Assembly: GCF_027595985.1 (NCBI RefSeq)
Contig: NC_073313.1
Location: forward strand, 80,003,994-80,067,993
Source of the DNA: Sorex araneus
Taxonomy: Eukaryota; Chordata; Mammalia; Eulipotyphla; Soricidae
DNA length: 64,000 bases
Reading direction: 5' to 3'
This document shows, one piece after another, positions 21,272-32,094 of this stretch (positions within the stretch are counted from its first letter, which is position 1; each line of letters starts with the position of its first letter). A program made the position numbers and the translations under genes. The notes below the pieces were generated by a model that saw only the letters and a list, made by a program, of their open reading frames with translations, was not told the origin of the DNA and ran no database searches.

Positions 21272-22852
21272 TTACTCCTGCGCATCGGATGAAGATGGAG
21301 CAGGATTCTCAGGGGCGGTGGGATCATCAATCACTGTTGAACCAGTCATGGATCCAGAGCGTGAAGGGAAAGATGCTAAAGTCTCTGGCAGAGTGGCATC
21401 AGCAGGCAGAGTGGCATCAGTGGGCAGAGTGGTATCAGTTGGCAGAGTGGTGTCAGTAGGCAGAGTGGCATCAGTGGGCAGAGTGACATCAGCGAGCAGA
21501 GTGGTGTCAGTTGGCAGAGTGGTATCAGTAGGCAGAGTGGTGTCAATGGGCAGAGTGGTATCAGCGGGCAGAGTGGCATCAGCAGGCAAAGTGGCATCAG
21601 TGAGCAGAGTGGCATCAGTGAGCAGAGTGGAATCAGCGAGCAGAGTGGTATCAGTTGGCAAAGTGGCGTCAGCAGGCAGAGTGGCATTAGCGGGCAGAGT
21701 GATGTCAGCGAGCAGAGTGGTGTCAGTTGGCAGAGTGGTGTCACTGGGCAGAGTGGTGTCAGCGGGCAGGGTGACATCAGCGGGCAGAGTGGTGTCAGTA
21801 GTTGCAGGCATACTGCTTTCCAGACCACTAGTTTCACCAAGTCCTTGAGCCTGGTCACTTACAATCGTTGAGAAATAGGGGTGTACCATGGCTTCTCTGG
21901 CGGTAAGCCTTAACTGAGGGTCATATTGTAGCACCCTATCCAGGAAATCAAAGGCTTCTGGGCTGACAAGGTGATCGTTTTCATTGCGGACAAAGTGATG
22001 CCAACGAATACGGGAATGCTTGCCCACGATTACTTGAAGATGTTTATCTATCTTTATCTTGTATTTCTTAATGTACTCATAAAAACGGCTTGTTCCTAGA
22101 ATGGTGACTATCTTCGCCAACTGATCATTATCATCACGACCACGAAAAAACGGCTCCCTGTGAAAGATCATGCTTGCCAGGATACACCCCAGGCTCCACA
22201 TGTCCAAACTATAATCATACATCTCATAATCGACCAGCAGCTCAGGGCCTTTGAAATATCTTGTAACAACTTGAGTACTATACTCCTCACCAGGATGGTA
22301 AAATTCCGACAATCCCCAGTCAATTATCCATAGCTTTCTTTTCTCATGATCAATCATGATGTTTTCAGGTTTGAGATCTCGGTGCATAATTCCCATGCTA
22401 TGACAGTAATCCAGAGCTTTCAGAGTCTCATAGGTGTAAAACCGTACATCATAGTCTGTTAATTTCTGGTACAACTTCTTGTGGTGAGTGTTGTTTATAT
22501 ATTCAAAAACCAAGCCAGGGGTTCCTGACTCATGATTTTTCACAACGTCTGTCAAAGTTATGATGTTAGGACCACCTCGCAAATTCTCCAAAATCTTTAT
22601 TTCACGCTTGACTTTCTCCTCTAGGATTGGGCTGAGGAGTTTAACAACAAACTTTTCATTTGTTGAGAGTTTGACAGCTTCAAATACTTCACTATAGCTT
22701 CCGTGGCCAATTCTTTTTCCCAGATCGTAGTCATCTAGATTCCCCCAGTGCACCACATGTGACTCATAATCCCAGTATTTTCTGGGTTGATGTGCATTAA
22801 CATCTGCATAAACTCTAGCCCTGCTTGACAAGGGTAGGGACACATCAGACAT
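21272..22852 (-). CDS. Casein kinase 2 alpha-like retrogene with hexapeptide-repeat tail
   Basis: A single open frame of 526 aa without introns, closest to CSNK2A1. CK2 alpha is the acidophilic Ser/Thr kinase subunit of the CK2 holoenzyme. Seen: glycine loop GHGSYSEV (49-56), ATP lysine K71, HRDLKPEN (catalytic D159), the CK2-type DWG (D178) and RYFKGPELL (198-206), so catalysis looks possible. Residues 1-351 are the kinase core, about two thirds identical to human by eye. Differences: the basic run human K74-K77 is LEEK here, human K49 is S52 and human R191 is Q194, all in substrate binding; HRDVKPHN became HRDLKPEN. Residues 352-489 are 23 hexapeptide repeats and 490-526 match the CK2alpha C-terminus. 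The start is the first ATG (22850-22852); only a TTG lies further upstream in frame. Leader and 3' UTR remnants show mRNA origin. Transcription is unproven; a recent pseudogene that has not yet broken is the alternative. Confidence 0.88.
   Translation of the reverse strand: MSDVSLPLSSRARVYADVNAHQPRKYWDYESHVVHWGNLDDYDLGKRIGHGSYSEVFEAVKLSTNEKFVVKLLSPILEEKVKREIKILENLRGGPNIITLTDVVKNHESGTPGLVFEYINNTHHKKLYQKLTDYDVRFYTYETLKALDYCHSMGIMHRDLKPENIMIDHEKRKLWIIDWGLSEFYHPGEEYSTQVVTRYFKGPELLVDYEMYDYSLDMWSLGCILASMIFHREPFFRGRDDNDQLAKIVTILGTSRFYEYIKKYKIKIDKHLQVIVGKHSRIRWHHFVRNENDHLVSPEAFDFLDRVLQYDPQLRLTAREAMVHPYFSTIVSDQAQGLGETSGLESSMPATTDTTLPADVTLPADTTLPSDTTLPTDTTLLADITLPANATLPADATLPTDTTLLADSTLLTDATLLTDATLPADATLPADTTLPIDTTLPTDTTLPTDTTLLADVTLPTDATLPTDTTLPTDTTLPTDATLPADATLPETLASFPSRSGSMTGSTVIDDPTAPENPAPSSSDAQE
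21386..21799 (-). repeat. 18-bp coding minisatellite, 23 units
   Basis: Encodes residues 352-489 of the CK2-like protein as [T/A/S]-D-[T/A/V]-T-L-[P/L] units, such as TDTTLP and ADATLP. No unit breaks the frame or introduces a stop. Because 18 is divisible by three, neighbouring frames are also open here on both strands; those are by-products, not genes. Thr-rich and acidic, probably disordered, possibly phosphorylated or O-glycosylated. Confidence 0.95.
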
Positions 22853-23143
22853 ATTGGTAGACAAAGATAAAGCTGATGGTTGCAGGTCTGTCCGTCACAG
22901 TGTTTAGACGCACTTTAGATCTTGCTTCAGACTTTTCTTCAGACTTGTTATCTCCTATAAGAAAAAAATGAGATAATCAACTCTTTAATATCTGATTTGC
23001 AGAATTAGTCTACTCTTTCACTGTATGTACTAATAATCATTAGGTGGCATTAAATCCCTAGCTGTGTCTTGTGGCCTGCTGAGTATTATCAGGTGGGACC
23101 CCTCTCTGTGGTAGAAGCTGCAGTGGATGCTGCTGCTCTCCCC
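22853..23143 (-). promoter_or_regulatory. CSNK2A1-like 5' leader, split by about 150 bp
   Basis: Next to the start codon, 22853-22944 resembles the human CSNK2A1 5' UTR (ctgaagaaaagtctgaagca; then aacactgtgac and cagctttatctttgtc). Going upstream it stops near a good splice-acceptor-like sequence, 'catttttttcttatag' (AG at 22955-22956). At 23106-23143 another piece resembles the more 5' UTR (gcagcttctaccacag). The interval 22955-23105 is either an insertion or a 5' UTR intron; no strong GT donor is visible at its upstream edge. Confidence 0.5.
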
Positions 23144-24147
23144 TCTCCTCTACAGTGTGACTGCTGCAGAATAAAAGGAGACACACTGTAGGGAAATCAG
23201 CCTCAGAGACCAACTTGAGGCTGGCATTTTTGTTCCACCTTTACTTTAAATCACGCCCATATATTGTCAGGGTGTGTGGGAAAAAGAACAATTTAGCACG
23301 AACCTAACATTCTTGAAAGATACTGACAATTTACATGAGCCGCATATGTATCCATTGAACATGTCCCAATCCTTACTACTACTGGCTGTAAATGACTATT
23401 GCTTTCTGTGTCTCTGAATCCTAGTCAGTAAAAAATGATTTGCTAAGGTAAAGCAAACCTGAGGTCGCTGTGCTCTTCTGTGAGTTAAGATAAAGCATTA
23501 GGTTAGGTGTTGGAATCGACTAAGCTTACAGTTGCAATGAACATTATGTTATTTTATAATCCTCAGGCCTGTTTTCTGTATCATGTATCTGTTAAATTTT
23601 GGAGCATACCACCTGTTCATCACAGTCTGCATTAATATGCTCCCTGTTGATCCTTTTCTACTTAACATTCATGAAAGACACAAAAGCCACATATGAAACA
23701 CCTTGTCCAGTTTACTAACAGTTTGTTACACCACATGGGTAACTTCATCCATGCTAAAGTCTATGTTAATTTACAGATGGACACTTGCACCACTTCATGC
23801 ATATGTCCTCTACCAAATATACCTGTTTTCAAATTTAACACAAGGGTCAAATTTAAAATCAGTGCATAAGTAGAAATTTAAGAACTACATAGAAAATGTG
23901 AAAACACTGAAGAATCATGAATACTCAGCAGCTAGGGCATTAAAACAATTCAATGTGATTGGTGGGAAATACATTATTTGAATATTTAACTGTGCACTAT
24001 TTCAGCTATAAAATATTTAAATTTTTCTCTAAACATGTTAATTCTATATTACTTCAAAGATACATAAATTTTAAACACAAATTGCATATTTCTAGTATTT
24101 ATATCTGAATAATATTCTGAAAATCACTGTATTCTTATGTATCTTCT
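23144..24147. other. Unique sequence upstream of the retrogene
   Basis: No repeat or gene recognised. An inverted repeat 'ctacagtgtg' (23150-23159) with 'cacactgtag' (23182-23191) encloses 'aataaaagg'. Any promoter of the CK2-like gene should lie here. No CpG cluster. Confidence 0.45.
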
Positions 24148-24305
24148 AAAGAGTCATTCCTTTAGAGGCTGAGTACTTTCTTTGATATGGGATGTCTGGG
24201 CTCAATTCTAGTCCTACTTATTGCTCCAAGTACTGCCGGGAGAAACCCTCTAGCATAGACAGGCCTCTGAGCTCCTCAGGATATGTCCCTCCCCCCAAAA
24301 ATAAA
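24148..24305 (+). mobile_element. Degenerate SINE
   Basis: Weak match to the poly(A) SINE (ttgctccaagtactgccggg; ctccccccaaaaataaa). Assignment is tentative. Confidence 0.45.
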
Positions 24306-24557
24306 CAAGACAAACAAAAGCAGATTTATCCCTTTTGTTTGTTGTAGCCATGAATGACTATTAAATTGTTTCTTGCTTTGGATTTTAAGGGTTTGCTCAC
24401 AAGAAGACAACCAGAAGAAAGGCCTAAGGAGTTTTGAGTAGAGCAGGATCTAAGTGGTGCAGGTGTTGCTTTAGGTGCCTAATTTATGGTATCCCTGCAA
24501 TGTCTGAGTTGCACTCACATGAGGTTACTGTATGTCTGGTTGTCACGCCTGCCCATA

Positions 24558-24774
24558 CTGTAGCACTGTCGTAGCACTGTCGTCCCGTTGTTCATCGATT
24601 TGCTCGACCGGGCACCAGTAACGTCTCTATTGTGAGACTTGTTGTTACTGTTTTTGGCATATCGAATACACCATGGGTAGCTTGCTGGGCTCTCCGAGTG
24701 GGGTGAAGAATCGAACCCGGGTCAGCCGCGTGCAAGGCAAATGCCTACTCACTGTGCTATTGCTCCAGCAATTA
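24558..24774 (-). mobile_element. tRNA-derived SINE, CTACAGTG-tailed type
   Basis: Target duplications 'ctgcccata' at 24549 and 24775. The minus-strand tail reads 'acgacagtgctacgacagtg', showing the repeat unit of the tail. Interrupts copy B only. Confidence 0.93.
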
Positions 24775-25019
24775 CTGCCCATAATAAATCTCAAGAAAGA
24801 AGCAGCTGGGTTCACTGATATGGACAGTTAATCTATTTCAAAGGAACTGGTGTATGGAATTGAGAAGCAAAGTCCCTTCCGAACACAGTGTTAGATAATT
24901 CTATACCCACTGGCAAGGGATGAAACTGGATTTATTTCTCACACCTTACACAAAAGTTCTTTGCAGGTTGACTACTAGCCTGCCTGGGCATTACTCAGTA
25001 ATCCATTAAGAACACTGAA

Positions 25020-25585
25020 ATTGGAAGAGAGCAACAAGCTGCAGAAATGTCTCCGGAACCCATGCCAGGCTGTCTCACCTAGGGCAACCTGGGAGGAGCA
25101 GGTGAGTCCCTCCACCTACCACAACAGAGCCCCGGCAGTCACAAACCTCCAGAACCCAATCGCTACCCTCAACTAACAGCTGATCTCCACAGTCTCAGAT
25201 GAGCCTCATCCATGAGTGAATCTGCCAAAAAACTTCAATATGCAGGGTCTGTGACTAAAACCTCCAGGATCACAGAGTCAGGAATGGGAAAACTCCTGAG
25301 CCTGGCAGTCATGCCCATGAATTGCTTCTGGAATCATATAAGCTCATTGACAGTCATGATACAGAGACTCACAAATAAATCTCGAAAGAGAGCAACAGAC
25401 ATCAGATACGCTTCTGGACCCCAAAGCCACCATCTAGTTAAAAATTAACTCCAGCTATTTAAAATTATAGAATCCTCATAGTCTACATCACTGATGTACC
25501 AAGAGTAGCACACCATATTTGATGGGGTGTAAAGGAGAAGGCAACAAATCTCTCTCTCTCGCTCGCTCTCTCGCTCTCACTCTTT
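25020..25585 (+). mobile_element. LINE-1 leader-like repeat and CT microsatellite
   Basis: Related to the leader units at 11386-11980 and to 45345-45805 (cagagactcacaaataaatc; aatatgcagggtctgtgact). Ends in a CT/CG-rich simple repeat at 25549-25582. No coding frame. Confidence 0.6.
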
Positions 25586-25599
25586 CAGCTTCTTGGAAG

Positions 25600-26693
25600 A
25601 AACTTCATTTTGTTTTTCATCATTGGCAGCATGGGTGAAATGCAGAACAAAGCTATTGTTTTCTTTGTGTTTTACACATGGAGGGCCATTGAAATTTTCA
25701 GGTGGGTGAAAGTGCCAGGCTCAGGCTGGGATGCAGCCCCCTTTCTGAGAAGGGTCGCTGCAGCAGCCTGTGGAAATCCTGCTTGGTTCAGGATAAGAGT
25801 TTTAGCCACGCCTCCACTCTGCAAGTGGGAGGAAGAGCTCTTTAGAAGCCTGTCCTGGTCTCCACTATGGCAGCCCCTCTCTGGGGAGCACCAAGGAAAA
25901 CCCAGAAAAAGAAGGCATGTCTCCCACTGCTAGATTGTGTGGTCTTGTTGGAGACAGAGGGCGAGTTCACGTGGGAAAATTCTGGACAGGGCAGAAGCAA
26001 CATGGATACATGGAGTAACAGAAGTTGGGTCGAACTAGTTCAGCCAGTTTTCCAGGAGGAAGGATAAACACTAATTTTCTACTACAGGATTGCTGATCCG
26101 TCAGCTCTTGTTTCATTCTCATTTGTCAGTTGAAGGAACATCTTAAAAATAATAGATCCAAAGTGGTAGGCCTGATGCTAACAGCACTGCATATGTACAA
26201 CAGTAATATTGGCATGATTATTAAAAAAATTAAAATACATAGACTGAAATAGAGCCAATGTAAGCCTTTTTTACCACATCTGGCAGTGCTGGGGACCATA
26301 TATGGTGCAGGGGTTTTACCTGGATTAGTGGCAGGCAAGGCAACAACCTACCTTCTAAATGGCCCTGACTTTAATTTATTTTATTACATAGAAATTCTCG
26401 CTGTACAATATATAAATCAGTTTCACTATATTTTTGAAACTTAATATTAATTGAGAAGAAACACATTTATTATGCCACCTCTTTTAAAATAATGTCTTAT
26501 GGCAATCTTTTGTATACTTGAATATTTTTTTTCTGGAGAGATGTCACAGGGACCAACTATATGTGGTGCCAGGATATGAATCATTGTTACAGCCACAACT
26601 TCAGCAGAAGAAGTGCCTTGACCTCCAGACTGTCTCTCCAGCCCCTGTGTCCTTACTTTTGGTAGTTTATTCTAATACTTGGATAGTTTATTT
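25600..26693. other. Unassigned sequence with two old SINEs
   Basis: 25600-26110 has no recognised match; it contains an open stretch of about 100 codons without known motifs, which I do not call a gene. 26260-26375 and 26528-26645 are decayed minus-strand poly(A) SINEs (gctggggaccatatatggtg; agactgtctctccagcccct). Confidence 0.5.
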
Positions 26694-26955
26694 TTGATAG
26701 CTGATTCCCTGATGGGTAGGGCATTCACTTTGCACACGGCCAACCTGGGTTTGATTCCTCCATCCCTCTCCGAGAGCCTGGCAAGCTACCGAGAGTATCT
26801 CACCCACATGGTAGGACCTGGCAAACTATCCATGGTGTATTCGATATGCCAAAAACAGTAACAAGAAGTCTCACAATGGAGATGTTACAGGTGCCCGCTA
26901 GAGCAAATCGATGAGCAACGGGATGACAGTGATACAGTGATACAGTGCTATATAT
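26694..26955 (+). mobile_element. tRNA-derived SINE, CTACAGTG-tailed type
   Basis: Nearly full length in the plus direction: tRNA part (gatgggtagggcattcactt), body (gagcctggcaagctaccgag; caaaaacagtaacaagaagt) and tail 'tgacagtgatacagtgatac'. Best place in the window to read the type's tail. Confidence 0.9.
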
Positions 26956-27423
26956 ATGCACTAGTGCACAAGGCTCAACCTGTAACAACACATTAGTAAT
27001 ATCTTATACAAAGGCTTAATGGCTCCAGGGTGAGATACAACAATCTTCACACTCTTTCCTCTAAGAAAACTTTTTTGGATCATTTTTAGTGGATTATTCA
27101 TAACAGGCAATACAAAATAAAATTTTTAGGTCCTGCCTAAAAATTCTGCAGGCTTTGGGGGCTGGGAAATTTTGAAATAATGGATGTGTGAAGGTGTGAT
27201 AATGCTGGTATTGGTGTTGGAATACTGAATATAATAAATTATTGCAAACAATTTTATAAAATAAAGCTTTAAAAAATAACAATATGAAAATATGGGCATA
27301 ACAGTTTGGACATGCATCTCAGAAGTGTATATAGTGATTTCACTCCAGTGGCAAACAAAACAAAAATAAAAATAAAGGGATATTAATCTCAAAAGTTCTT
27401 GCATGGTTTAAGAAACTCAGGCT

Positions 27424-27604
27424 GGGGCTGGAGCAATAGCACAGTGGGTAGGGCATTTGCCTTGCACGTGGCTGACATGGGTTGGAATTCCAGCATCCCA
27501 TATGGTCCCCCGAGCACTGCCAGGAGTAATTTCTGAGGGCATGAGCCAGGAGTAACCCCTGTGCATCACTGGGTGTGACCCAAATAGCAAAAAAAGAAAA
27601 TGAA
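27424..27604 (+). mobile_element. tRNA-derived SINE, poly(A) type
   Basis: Starts 'ggggctggagcaatagcaca'. Target duplications 'aagaaactcaggct' at 27410 and 'aagaaattcaggct' at 27605. Copy A has the empty site (aaagaaactcagtct near 8570). Confidence 0.95.
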
Positions 27605-27719
27605 AAGAAATTCAGGCTAATAATAAAAAAATGTCCTGACATCAAAAACTTTGATATCAGGCATAAGATGAAAGGTCCAAGGTATATATAAAACTCATTC
27701 ATAAAGCTCAACAATGGAA

Positions 27720-28500
27720 AAACTGCGTGAACTCATCAAAAATTGTGAGAACTAGTGAACAAGCCCTCCACAAAGAGACATATGGATCCCCAACAGGCAC
27801 TTAACAAAGTAACCATCATATTTATATTTAAGGACATGCAAATAAAAACAGCAGTAAGACATCATCACACACCACTAGGAATGGCATTTACTTAAAGACA
27901 GGAAAGATCTTTTGTCAGTGGGATGTGGTGAAAAAATGTACTAGACTTTTATCTTGTTAAGCCTTGCTCTAAAACAATATGGCGATTTCTCAGCAAAGAA
28001 AGACTAGGGCTAGCATAGACCCAGTGATTCCACTACTCAAAATCTCTCCCTAAATCACAAAAATATTACGTAAAAACAAAGGTTTTACACCAATATATTC
28101 ACTGCAGCACTAAGTACAAGAGATAGAACTGCACTAAGTACAATAAACAGTACATTTAGTACAACACAGTATAACTGAAGGCCAACCAATGGACAGGAAA
28201 TAAGAAGGGTTGGGGGTATCTGATGAAAAGTGTATCAGCCTGTTGTCTGTTTAAGCCTTTATAGAAAAATTTTAAATATGGTCATCTCAGTAAAGGAAGC
28301 AAAGAGCTTGCATAGGACAAGGTGTTTCCACTTTTCAACAACTACCCCCAAATCACAAGAACATTACTTCAGAGTCAAAATGTTCACACCTATCTTCACT
28401 GCAGCAGTTAGTACAAGTGTAAACAACCCAGATGAACTACATATGAATGGATAAAGAATTTGTTTACAAGTATAAACAACCCAGATCAGCTATAGAAGAA
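27720..28500 (+). mobile_element. Old LINE-1 ORF2 C-terminal fragment, partly repeated
   Basis: Partner of 8690-9130. The segment from about 27930 (agacttttatcttgttaagc) recurs from about 28220 (gtatcagcctgttgtctgtt), suggesting a local tandem duplication of about 290 bp in this copy. Confidence 0.6.
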
Positions 28501-28989
28501 TGGATAAAGAATTTGTCACATATATATACACTTCTGTGTGCATGTTATACACACAATACTATACTAAACAGAGAAAAGATAAAAATCACTTGATTGGGTG
28601 CAAGTTAGGTGGAACTGTGGGGCATTTATTTAAGTGCATTTATTTCATTTATTTATTTAGAGGGAGAAGCACAAATACTGATTTTTGAGTCTCATCTATA
28701 GTGAACAGAGAAACCGAACTGAGAATTGGCAGTATCCAATGATGATAAAAAGCATTGATCTCGGATTTCAAAACTGAAAATGCCAATCAAACAGTGATTT
28801 GTTGGGGGTGGGGTAATTTCAGGCCAATCCATGGAACAAAGGGACATTGTGTAGGTGCTTGGGTCTTTTGGTGAAGGAGAGTGTGGATAATTCTGTACAT
28901 CAGTAGTATAAATGTTAAAACTATTTGAAAGATATCATCTAGTGGGTAATAACGAAAATGGTTATTTAAAATAAAATAAGCCAGAGAAA

Positions 28990-29140
28990 GCAGTGTATAA
29001 AGAACTTGCCTTGCACATAACAGGCCCTGATACAGTCCTCAGCAATGCATATGGAAACCCACTCCCGAGCACTACCAGAAGTGATCCCTGAGCCCAGAGT
29101 CAGGAATATGCCACGAGCACCACTAGATGTGGTTATAATA
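28990..29140 (+). mobile_element. Degenerate old SINE, partner of 13290-13421
   Basis: Contains 'aagaacttgccttgcacata' and 'gtgatccctgagcccagagt'. Shared with copy A, hence ancestral. Confidence 0.65.
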
Positions 29141-29509
29141 AAAAATACAATGCATAAAATGGAATAAAATAAGAAGTCAAATAAATATAAAAGCTAAACT
29201 AAAGCAGCACACCTAAATCTTGTGACAATGTATGTGCTCTCTCTCTACATATATACATATATACATATATCTCTCACTGATATTCTCAGGTATAGTCAAC
29301 CTGTGAAATAAATGGCAAACTAGATATCAAAAGAGTTTTATAATAAAAATAAGAAATTTTAGGTGAGTTGGCAGCCTGAGGACAGATAAATGGCTTCAAA
29401 CACAAACACCCACATACAGAAAAAATTGTCTTGATCTGTGAGAATAAATGAAAACTTTTATCTGAGATTTTATGAGGAGACTACACCTAGATTTCACCGA
29501 GTGGATTCA

Positions 29510-31168
29510 AAACAGACAGTAGATTTGTTTTGTTTGGCAGCATGGTACTGGAACAAAGGCAGAGTCGCAGACCAATGGAACAGGGTGGAAAATCCCTACA
29601 CACGACCTCAAATCAAATGTATAATCATCTAATCTTTGATAAGGGAGCAAGAGATGTGAAGTGGAGTAAGGAAAGCCTCTTAAACAAATGGTGCTGGCAC
29701 AACTGGACAAACGCATGCAAAAGAATGGGCTTAGACCTCGACCCTGACACCATGCACTAAAGTCAGATCAAAATGGATTAAAGACCTCAACATCAGACCA
29801 CAAACCATACGATACATTGAAGACAAGGTCGGCAAAACTGTCCAGGATGTTGAAGATAACTGTATCTTCAAAGCTGACATGCAACTGGCCAACCAAGTGG
29901 AAATAGAGATAAACAAATGGGACTACATTAAGCTAAAAAGCTTCTGCACCGCAAAAGATACAGTGACCAGAATACCAAGACAATCTACAGAATGGGAAAG
30001 GATATTCACCCAATACCTATCAGATAAGGGGTTGATATCAAGGGTATATAAAGCACTGGTTGAACTCTACAAGAAGAAAACATCCAACCCCATCAGAAAA
30101 TGGGGCGAAAAAATGAACAGAAACTTTCCCAAGGAAGAGATACGAATGGCCAAAAGGCACAAGAAAAAGTGCTCTACATCACTAATCATCAGGGAGATGC
30201 AGATCAAAACAACCATGAGATACCACCTCACACCACAGAGACTAGCACACATCCAAAAGAACAAAAGCAACCACTGTTGGAGAGGATGTGGGGATAAAGG
30301 GAACCTTCTACTCTGCTGGTGAGAATGCCGAATGGTTCAGCCCTTTTGGAAAACAATATGGATGATTCTAAAAAAACTAGAAATAGAGCTCCCATTTGAC
30401 CCAGCAATACCACTCCTGGGAATATATCCCAGAGAAGCAAAAAAAGTATAGTCTAAATGACATCTGCACTTATATGTTCATCGCAGCACTAATTACAATA
30501 GCCAGAATCTGGAAAACCCCAAGTGCCCTAGAACAGATGACTGGTTGAAGAAACTTTGGTACATCTATACAATGGAATACTATGCAATCGTTAGAAAAAA
30601 TGAGGTCATGAACTTTGCATATAAGTGGATCAGCATGGAAAGTATCATGCTAAGTGAAATGAGTCAGAGAGAGAGAGACAGACATAGAAAGATTGCACTC
30701 ATCTGTGGAATATAGAATAACAAAGTAGGAAACTAACACCTAAAAATAGTAGAAATAAGTACCAGGAGGTTGACTCCATGGCTTGGAAGCTGGCCTCACA
30801 TTCTGGGGAGAGGGCAGCTCAGACAGAGAAGGGAACACCAAGTAAAATGTGGTTGGAGACCACACAGGGGATGGTGATGCGTTCTGAATGTAGACTAGAG
30901 ACTGAACACAATGGCCACTCAACACCCCTATTGCAAACCACAATACCTAATTAGAGAGAGAGAACAAAAGGAAATGCCCTGCTACAGTGGCAGGGTGGGG
31001 TGTGGGGAAATGGGATTGGGGGGGGGGTGGGAGGGATGCTGGGTTTATTGGTGGTGGACAATGGGCACTGGTGAAGGGATGGGTTCTCGAACACTGTATG
31101 AGGGAAACATGAACACGAAAATGTGTAAATCTGTAACTGTACCCTCAAGGTGATTCACTAATTAAAAA
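29510..31168 (+). mobile_element. 5'-truncated LINE-1, ORF2 C-terminus and 3' UTR
   Basis: One of the better preserved LINE-1 pieces. A 147-codon open stretch (29879-30322) covers the ORF2 C-terminal region ([49 protein letters not shown]). Ends in 'caaggtgattcactaattaa'. 'attcaaaa' occurs at both edges and may be the target duplication. It interrupts copy B between parts matching 13840-13980, so it is younger than the duplication. Confidence 0.9.
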
Positions 31169-31191
31169 TAAATAAATTCAAAAAACATTTT

Positions 31192-31898
31192 TTTGGGGGG
31201 GCACATCCTGCTGTGCTCAGAGCTTACAGATGGCTTTGTGCTTATATATCACCCCTGGCAGTGCTAAAAGAAACATGCGGTGCCGAGGATGGAACCCAAG
31301 TCAGCCTCATGCAAGGCAGGAGCCCTGTCTGTTGTGCTGTATTCTCTCTCTGTTCCAGACATCGAATTTTTGCGTATCACAGTAAAATCACAGTGTACAG
31401 GACAGATACAGAGAAACAGACAATGTTTTACAATGTGGCAGAAGAGCAACAAGTCAAATAAACGATGTTTGATAACAATCCAGTCCATACCAAAACACTT
31501 ATTTTTAATATTTTTAAATATTTTAAAAATATTTTTAATATTTTTTGTTTGGGGCTCAAATACAGCAATGCTCAGTTATTACTCAGGACACTGCACTGAG
31601 GAATTTACTCCTGGCGGTGCTAAGAGGACCATATCAGATGCTGGGAATCAACACAAGTCAGCCTCATGCAAGGCAAGTGCCCACTTGCTGTACTATCACT
31701 CTAGCCCCTCTGTGTCAAAACTTTTTGGTTTGTTTTTGTTTTTTGGAACCACACTCAGCGAATCTCAGGGACTACACCTGGATCTACACTCAGGCATCAT
31801 TCCTGGTGGTGCTGGGTGCACCACATGGGATACCAGGGATCAAACCCAGATTTGCCATATGCAAGGCTATCACCTTACCCACTATATTATCTGGCCCC
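31192..31898 (-). mobile_element. Three diverged SINEs in a row, all minus
   Basis: 31192-31345, 31545-31707 and 31738-31898 each read, on plus, from a T/G-rich start through 'ctcctggcggtgct'-like body to a tRNA head ending 'actctagccc' or similar. All are poly(A) type and older than the clean copies. Absent from copy A. Confidence 0.75.
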
Positions 31899-32094
31899 CA
31901 TACCAAAACTCTTAACAACCAGGCATATAAAGAATAAGCAACTCCAGAATTTACAGGAATAATTGTATGACAAATAAAATAATAAGACAAAATAAGACAA
32001 AAGTCATCTCTTAATGAAACAAATAAAAACAGTAAAAGGACATTTATATAGGCCATGGTTACCCAGCTTTATTCTCATTTATATATTTTACTAT

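Noticed and set aside
21318-21858. Long open frames on the plus strand (176 codons) and a second minus frame (160 codons) over the CK2 tail
   Set aside because: They arise because the 18-bp repeat has no stop in several frames. Outside the repeat they show no similarity to anything and end quickly.
22853-22864. Start of the CK2-like protein four codons further upstream
   Set aside because: The codon there is TTG. The first ATG is at 22850-22852 and aligns just before the CK2 alpha N-terminus.
25610-26067. Open frames of 107 and 66 codons
   Set aside because: No motif, no match in copy A, and the codon pattern looks non-coding.
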